Part shown: one piece after another, positions 9,720 to 13,447 of the stretch
Layout: each line of letters opens with the position of its first letter
Numbering within the stretch: the first letter of the stretch is position 1
From: Euperipatoides rowelli
Taxonomy: Eukaryota; Onychophora; Udeonychophora; Euonychophora; Peripatopsidae
Assembly: GCA_003024985.2 (NCBI GenBank)
Contig: PXIH01S0000343.1
Reading direction: 5' to 3' (one strand)
DNA: 13,447 bases
Notes under the pieces: generated by a model
What the model was told of the DNA's origin: nothing
Database searches by the model: none
The model's input: the letters and a program-made list of their open reading frames with translations, nothing else
Program-made: the position numbers and the translations under genes

Positions 9720-10259
9720 CATAAGCCTATTGTATTTACAGTATCAGGGTTTTTGTTTGTTTGTTTGCTTGCAAAGTCTTCAAAAATTACTCCCAATGAG
9801 AGACATGTAATGTCAAGATAAAACTCAATATATTAATGAAAGAAAAAATATTTAACACCATAGGTAAAAATAACTAACTGTACACTGTAATATACTTTTT
9901 CTTTTGCAAATCCACCAATAATCATAATATTCTGGTAATTCAAACATTATTATTTTGATTAATTTTATCCCAATTTGATATGTTGTCTAATCTATAAACT
10001 TTTTTTTTTTTTAAAAAAAAAAGAAAGAAATATTATTTAGGCTAGCTAATCAGCCAATGCGGAAATAATGCCAGTACAATATAATTTACCAGAACAAGAA
10101 ACAAGTTGAATTGAACAAAAAGAAAGGAAATTATTTATGGATGTCAACCTCATTATAATAAAATCTGCTTTTAAAACAATTATTACTGACAATCAGAATA
10201 AATATTAGCCTACTATTTATTACCTTACTGTATGTTAAAGCACAATTTAAAATTACAAT
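9720..10259. other. AT-rich intron sequence with simple tracts
   Basis: It holds an imperfect (GTTT)n stretch near 9750-9772 and a T-run followed by an A-run at about 10001-10022. Nothing else was recognised. Confidence 0.5.
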
Positions 10260-10336
10260 CAGGGCTTGAAAATTAATGTGTGCAACATGTCCAGAATAAT
10301 AAAATATGTGAGTGGGCAAGTGTAAACTCATATAAA
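10260..10336 (+). mobile_element. hAT-like terminus fragment
   Basis: cagggcttgaaaattaa begins at 10260 and is followed about 50 bases later by gagtgggcaagtg, the same kind of module as in 9627-9719. Its CAGG end faces that of the 9719 copy, so the two are separate fragments rather than the ends of one element. The right limit is approximate. Confidence 0.45.
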
Positions 10337-10629
10337 ATCATAGATGTCATGTACTAGGTACTGTATATCTTTAAAAATGTGCTAAGTTACTTATTTTTGT
10401 ATGAACATCTATATGAAGCATTAAATAAACATATTTGGGAAAGTAGGTGGGATGGAGGGAGATATTTCCTTTCTTTTTTCAAGTTTTTCCCAAATAACAG
10501 GCTGACAAGAATTTATTTTATTTAAATGCACTTCATAATACTAGATTTAAAGTAAGACCATAGTTTTTTTCCCCCTTCGTAGAGATTCATGAGGAAGCGG
10601 GGGCTAATTTTCATATTTAAATTATTGTT

Positions 10630-11042
10630 GTTCAGGAAAACAGAGCCAACCACTTTGCACTTAACAAGCGTATCTCAAGAGGACACATTTATGAGGTAAA
10701 GAATCTTTTTTGCTGAACAGTGAGAAGAGACAGAATAGGAATGTTAACTCTTGGAACAAGTTATCAACTGTGGTATGCGCCAATTCTTTCCACATTTTAA
10801 AAAAACAATTGGACTCCTTTCTGCAACATGAAAGATTTCTTTAGAATTTTATGTTGTATTGTTAGAGGGTTACTAAGCACTCTGTATGGTCTGCTTTTGT
10901 CTTACTGATATTTGTATTGTTTGATTGTTTTACTTTGTTACTGTTGTACTATTTTTGATTTTTTTTTGCTGATTTGCTAGTTTGTATTAAAAGTCTTAAT
11001 TGGCGTATGTGTCTATGCATTATAAATAAAATAAAAGAAATA
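10630..11042 (+). pseudogene. 3' end of a degraded non-LTR (LINE) retrotransposon
   Basis: Frame 10740-10844 reads NVNSWNKLSTVVCANSFHILKKQLDSF and then, after a few residues, a stop. It fits the C-terminus of many animal LINE reverse transcriptases (pattern VN-WN-LP--VV-A-S---FK--LD). That frame is open from 10695. Just upstream, in another frame (10630-10713), the peptide includes RISRGHIYEVKNLFC, matching the RGH segment that normally precedes it. A frameshift therefore lies around 10690-10714, and the copy is dead. After the stop comes about 170 bases of T-rich 3' sequence ending in ataaataaaataaaag (to about 11036), like a LINE tail. It is on the strand opposite the host gene. The clade (CR1/L2 or Jockey type) cannot be settled from so short a piece, and the 5' part is missing. 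Confidence 0.65.
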
Positions 11043-11320
11043 TATTAACTTACTGTATGCATTAATGAATTTTAAATGTGCTGATTTTGGCCAATGAAAT
11101 TTCAATTTTAATCATCTAAGTGTTTGCTAGGCTAATTTTTTTTTTTTTTTAAGAAAATAATGTAAAACAAAATATGTGGATGTCAGGGCCATAAGTAGGC
11201 CTACTTTAGTTTTATTTAAAAAAAATGAAAATAAACATATTCTAACAATATTCTAAGCCTAACTATACATTAAAATAAGAAACTAACGCTACAAATCTAT
11301 TTGCAAATTGTATGTCTAAC
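11043..11320. other. AT-rich intron sequence next to the exon
   Basis: It contains a T-run at about 11138-11151 and one TAGGCCTA at 11196-11203. No other feature was seen apart from the donor site of the large intron at 11320. Confidence 0.5.
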
Positions 11321-11513
11321 CTAATGTATGAGCGATGAAATGGTTGAAAAGACAGATGAGCCACACCCATGAAGGTATAGGAGGATGTTGAGCATAAGTA
11401 TCACTGGATGCTGTAAAGCTATAATCATAGTAGGCTAATAATGACACATTGAATAGAATAAGCAAGAATCCAGTGAATGTCAACAGATTTGGAGCTAGCC
11501 AAAAAGGGAGAAT
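11321..11513 (-). CDS. SELENOI: Internal exon of ethanolaminephosphotransferase 1 (SELENOI/EPT1-like), N-terminal membrane region
   Basis: This exon encodes 64 residues plus the first base of an Asp codon. The peptide starts ILPFWLAPNLLTF and ends in FNHFIAHTL. It matches the region of animal EPT1/SELENOI just before the catalytic motif (WLAPNL-TF-GFLL, then S/DWVW, then a hydrophobic stretch ending TLD). The enzyme family moves phosphoethanolamine from CDP-ethanolamine to a diradylglycerol, the last step of the Kennedy pathway, in ER/Golgi membranes. Two hydrophobic segments (local residues about 11-30 and 48-64) fit membrane helices. On the minus strand the exon is preceded by a pyrimidine-rich tract ending in tttcag (acceptor at 11514) and followed by gttaga (donor from 11320). 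The entry phase is 0 and the exit phase is 1. It joins the exon at 4614 exactly in frame. The start codon is not in the window: the open frame extends a few codons upstream but that is intron. Assignment to EPT1 rather than CEPT1/CHPT1 rests mainly on the next exon. Confidence 0.9.
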
Positions 11514-12546
11514 CTGAAAGCAAAGATACACACTGGGTTTAATATGGTATTTAAATAAACTGTCTTAAGATTATAAAAAATAAATTGCAAAATTACTGTA
11601 ATTAACTACCATAAAACATTATAATGAAGAAATAAAGTGCTGAAAAATATGCTGTGGATAAACAAATTAATTATCAAATAAATTATTGATATGGATATAA
11701 ATTGTTCATTTAGCATTTAGTCTACATTGATATCAAATAGGCTATTTTCACTTTGCAGGACCAGTACATCTAGAAACATTTCTTTTAAGCACCTGTTCTA
11801 ACTTTCTGAACTTGCGCTGAGACAAGAGCAAACGGCTGGTATACAAGTTAATTACATACAAATTCAAATAAATCGACTTATGGTCAATGTGGAGTTAAGG
11901 TTAAATGCTTGTTTACTAAAAATGTATTTATTTGTTTTCAAAAATAAAGACGAAGCGCAAGAGCAATGAGTTAAAAACAGATTTCACAGGTGCTCAGAAG
12001 AAATACTTATTTATACATCTTACTTGTAATAGTCTACAATATTAATCAATTTTATTTTCATAATGCAAGGGTTATTTATTTAAGGATTGAAACTTGCCAG
12101 TTGTTTTGAAAATTATTGAAAAAGTTCTAGCAATCCTATTTAACTACTTATAGAACATTGTAAATAGCAGTCTAACAAGTACAGTAAACCTACTTAATGT
12201 CAGTAACTTAGTATTTTAATTACATTTTAATATATCCTTATCAATATTTTGAATCACCAGTCAGTTGGCAGTGACACTAAAAGAGAAAGAGAAGCACATT
12301 GCTCATAAAATTTAGTTTGTCAAACAGAAAAATTTTAACAATATAACAGTCTTAGATTGTTAGAAATATAAACTTAGCCTACAATAAATTTTATTATTTA
12401 GCAGAAATGGGGGTTCATATTTACCTTAAAGGCCCATTCTAGCATACTTCATCCATGTTTGAAAATTTAAGAAATAATATTATGTGTTAATAGTCTAAAG
12501 CCTAATGATTAGCCTATAGTTAAGCTTTATTTGTAGTGTGTAGATG

Positions 12547-13021
12547 TAGGCCTAGTTAGAAATTTTTTTGTAAAATGTAGCACGTTTCAATATTCCAGTA
12601 GACTAGAAAGCTTTTAAAGTTTTGTTATCCTCAATTTTAAAATAATAGTTAAAAATGTTAGCTAACACATAACTCTTATTAAAAAAAGAGAGCCATACTA
12701 GTATTTGACCTGTAGCCTACCGGTAACCTATAAATATTTTTGGGCCATATGTAGGCCTACACACATATAGGCTACAAATTTACATTTTTCAAATGAATAA
12801 AAACTTGCATAATAATAATAATAAGCTAGGCCTACTTATTTCATTACATATAGGCTACCAATTTTTACAGCACTGTAGCCTACAAGCCCACCTTGAATCA
12901 ATGCCTACCATAATTCAAATGAGTTAATCAATGAATATTTTTTTTTGATAATTCAAACACATACCGGTACCTATATGAATATTTTCTAGGCTATTTATTT
13001 TGTTACATACCGGTAGGCCTA
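12547..13021. repeat. Cluster of TAGGCCTA palindromes and related motifs
   Basis: TAGGCCTA occurs at 12547-12554, 12752-12759, 12827-12834 and 13014-13021, with many TAGGCTAC/GTAGCCTA copies between. acataccggta occurs twice, at 12959-12969 and 13005-13015. The cluster may be a remnant of a repeat family built on these motifs. Confidence 0.55.
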
Positions 13022-13276
13022 TACTGGTTTTTTTTATTATATTGTATGTCTAGCTTTCAAACCAACCCTGAACCCTACTCTAAGTCAATCGATAGTTATA
13101 CCCCAACCTAAACCAATTACGGGAATTAATTAACATTAAAATGGCAGTCATGTGTACGAATAGCCTAGATAATATTTGTACACACACTTGTGTATGAATA
13201 GTCATTCCATGAAAAATAGACAATTCAGGATAAGTAGCCTAAGCTAATTATAGAAAAAGAGCAATAGCCTACTTAA

Positions 13277-13447
13277 CCCTGCGGTAGTCGCGGTCGTAAA
13301 GTTACACGGGTAGTCGCGGTGTATCTGTGAGATAACATGTGTTTATTTCAAGATAAAACAGCCATTCCATGAGGACGGGTGTGACATTTTCACAACATTT
13401 TTAAGCACATTATCATCCTCAGATTTGTTGCTATGCAGTCATGAACT
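13277..13447 (+). mobile_element. Putative piggyBac-type transposon terminus, truncated by the window edge
   Basis: A TTAA at 13273-13276 is followed directly by ccctgcggtagtcgcggt. piggyBac elements insert at TTAA and begin CCC/CCYT. The first 45 bases are clearly richer in G+C than the flank and contain a 12-base direct repeat, ggtagtcgcggt at 13283-13294 and 13309-13320, as expected of subterminal transposase-binding repeats. The right end and any transposase would lie beyond 13447. Orientation is given as seen; left or right terminus cannot be told apart here. Confidence 0.55.

Larger units (their letters stand above)
4615..11320 (-). other. Intron of the EPT1-like gene, phase 1, 6706 bases
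   Basis: On the minus strand the intron starts gttaga at 11320 and ends ttattag at 4615. It interrupts the codon of the first catalytic Asp (G at 11321, AC at 4614-4613). The interior is AT-rich and holds the tandem repeat, palindromes, transposon remnants and microsatellites listed separately. I found no conserved coding segment between the two exons. Confidence 0.9.
11514..13447 (-). other. Upstream intron of the EPT1-like gene, incomplete
   Basis: The acceptor (tttcag, ending at 11514) is visible; the donor lies beyond the right edge. The N-terminal exon expected for EPT1 (about 40 residues) was not found on the minus strand. From 11514 to about 12480 I see only AT-rich sequence. From 12480 to 13040 the sequence is packed with TAGGCCTA, TAGGCTAC and ACCGGTA motifs. 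A putative transposon end begins at 13277. Confidence 0.75.

Noticed and set aside
10131-10331. 66-codon minus-strand open frame
   Set aside because: It overlaps the hAT-like terminus at 10260 and has no recognisable domain.
11514-11531. Extending the N-terminal exon to an upstream GTG start
   Set aside because: The bases are the pyrimidine tract and acceptor of an intron; the homologous protein continues upstream in another exon.

Overview
The window looks like nuclear DNA of an animal. It is AT-rich (roughly two thirds A+T by eye), almost entirely non-coding, full of low-complexity tracts and degraded mobile elements, and carries one gene broken into small exons with clean GT-AG splice sites. 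The repeated palindrome TAGGCCTA and the motif TACTGTA/TACAGTA recur far more often than chance. I associate that texture with marine invertebrate genomes and suspect an echinoderm, but this is an impression, not proof. Three undetermined bases (7006 and 9552-9553) point to a draft assembly.

The only host gene I can support runs on the minus strand. It is an ethanolaminephosphotransferase of the CDP-alcohol phosphotransferase family, closest to SELENOI/EPT1. Two internal coding exons are visible: 11321-11513 (64 codons plus one base) and 4352-4614 (two bases plus 87 codons). They join in frame across a 6706-base phase-1 intron into 152 contiguous residues that contain the complete catalytic signature. 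The exon encoding the N-terminus must lie beyond position 13447. The exons for the remaining membrane segments and C-terminus lie beyond position 1. The window is therefore three introns, two of them incomplete, around two exons.

Layout from left to right: downstream intron (1-4351) with a long imperfect inverted repeat (245-632), mixed AT-rich sequence, and a hAT-like non-autonomous element (3555-4158) whose interior holds a pogo/Tigger-like end and a strong hairpin; exon (4352-4614); large intron (4615-11320) with a near-perfect 39-base palindrome, a degenerate tandem repeat with G-tracts (5206-5823), a less AT-rich unidentified block (6640-7275), microsatellites, further fragments of the hAT-like family, and the 3' end of a dead non-LTR retrotransposon (about 10630-11042, plus strand); exon (11321-11513); upstream intron (11514 onward), dense in TAGGCCTA motifs near its right end and closing with what looks like a piggyBac-type terminus at a TTAA site (13273 onward), cut by the window edge.

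I saw no tRNA, rRNA, CRISPR array or second protein-coding gene. The most interesting signals are structural: very tight palindromes, a foldback element, several transposon ends, and the lineage-type motif enrichment.
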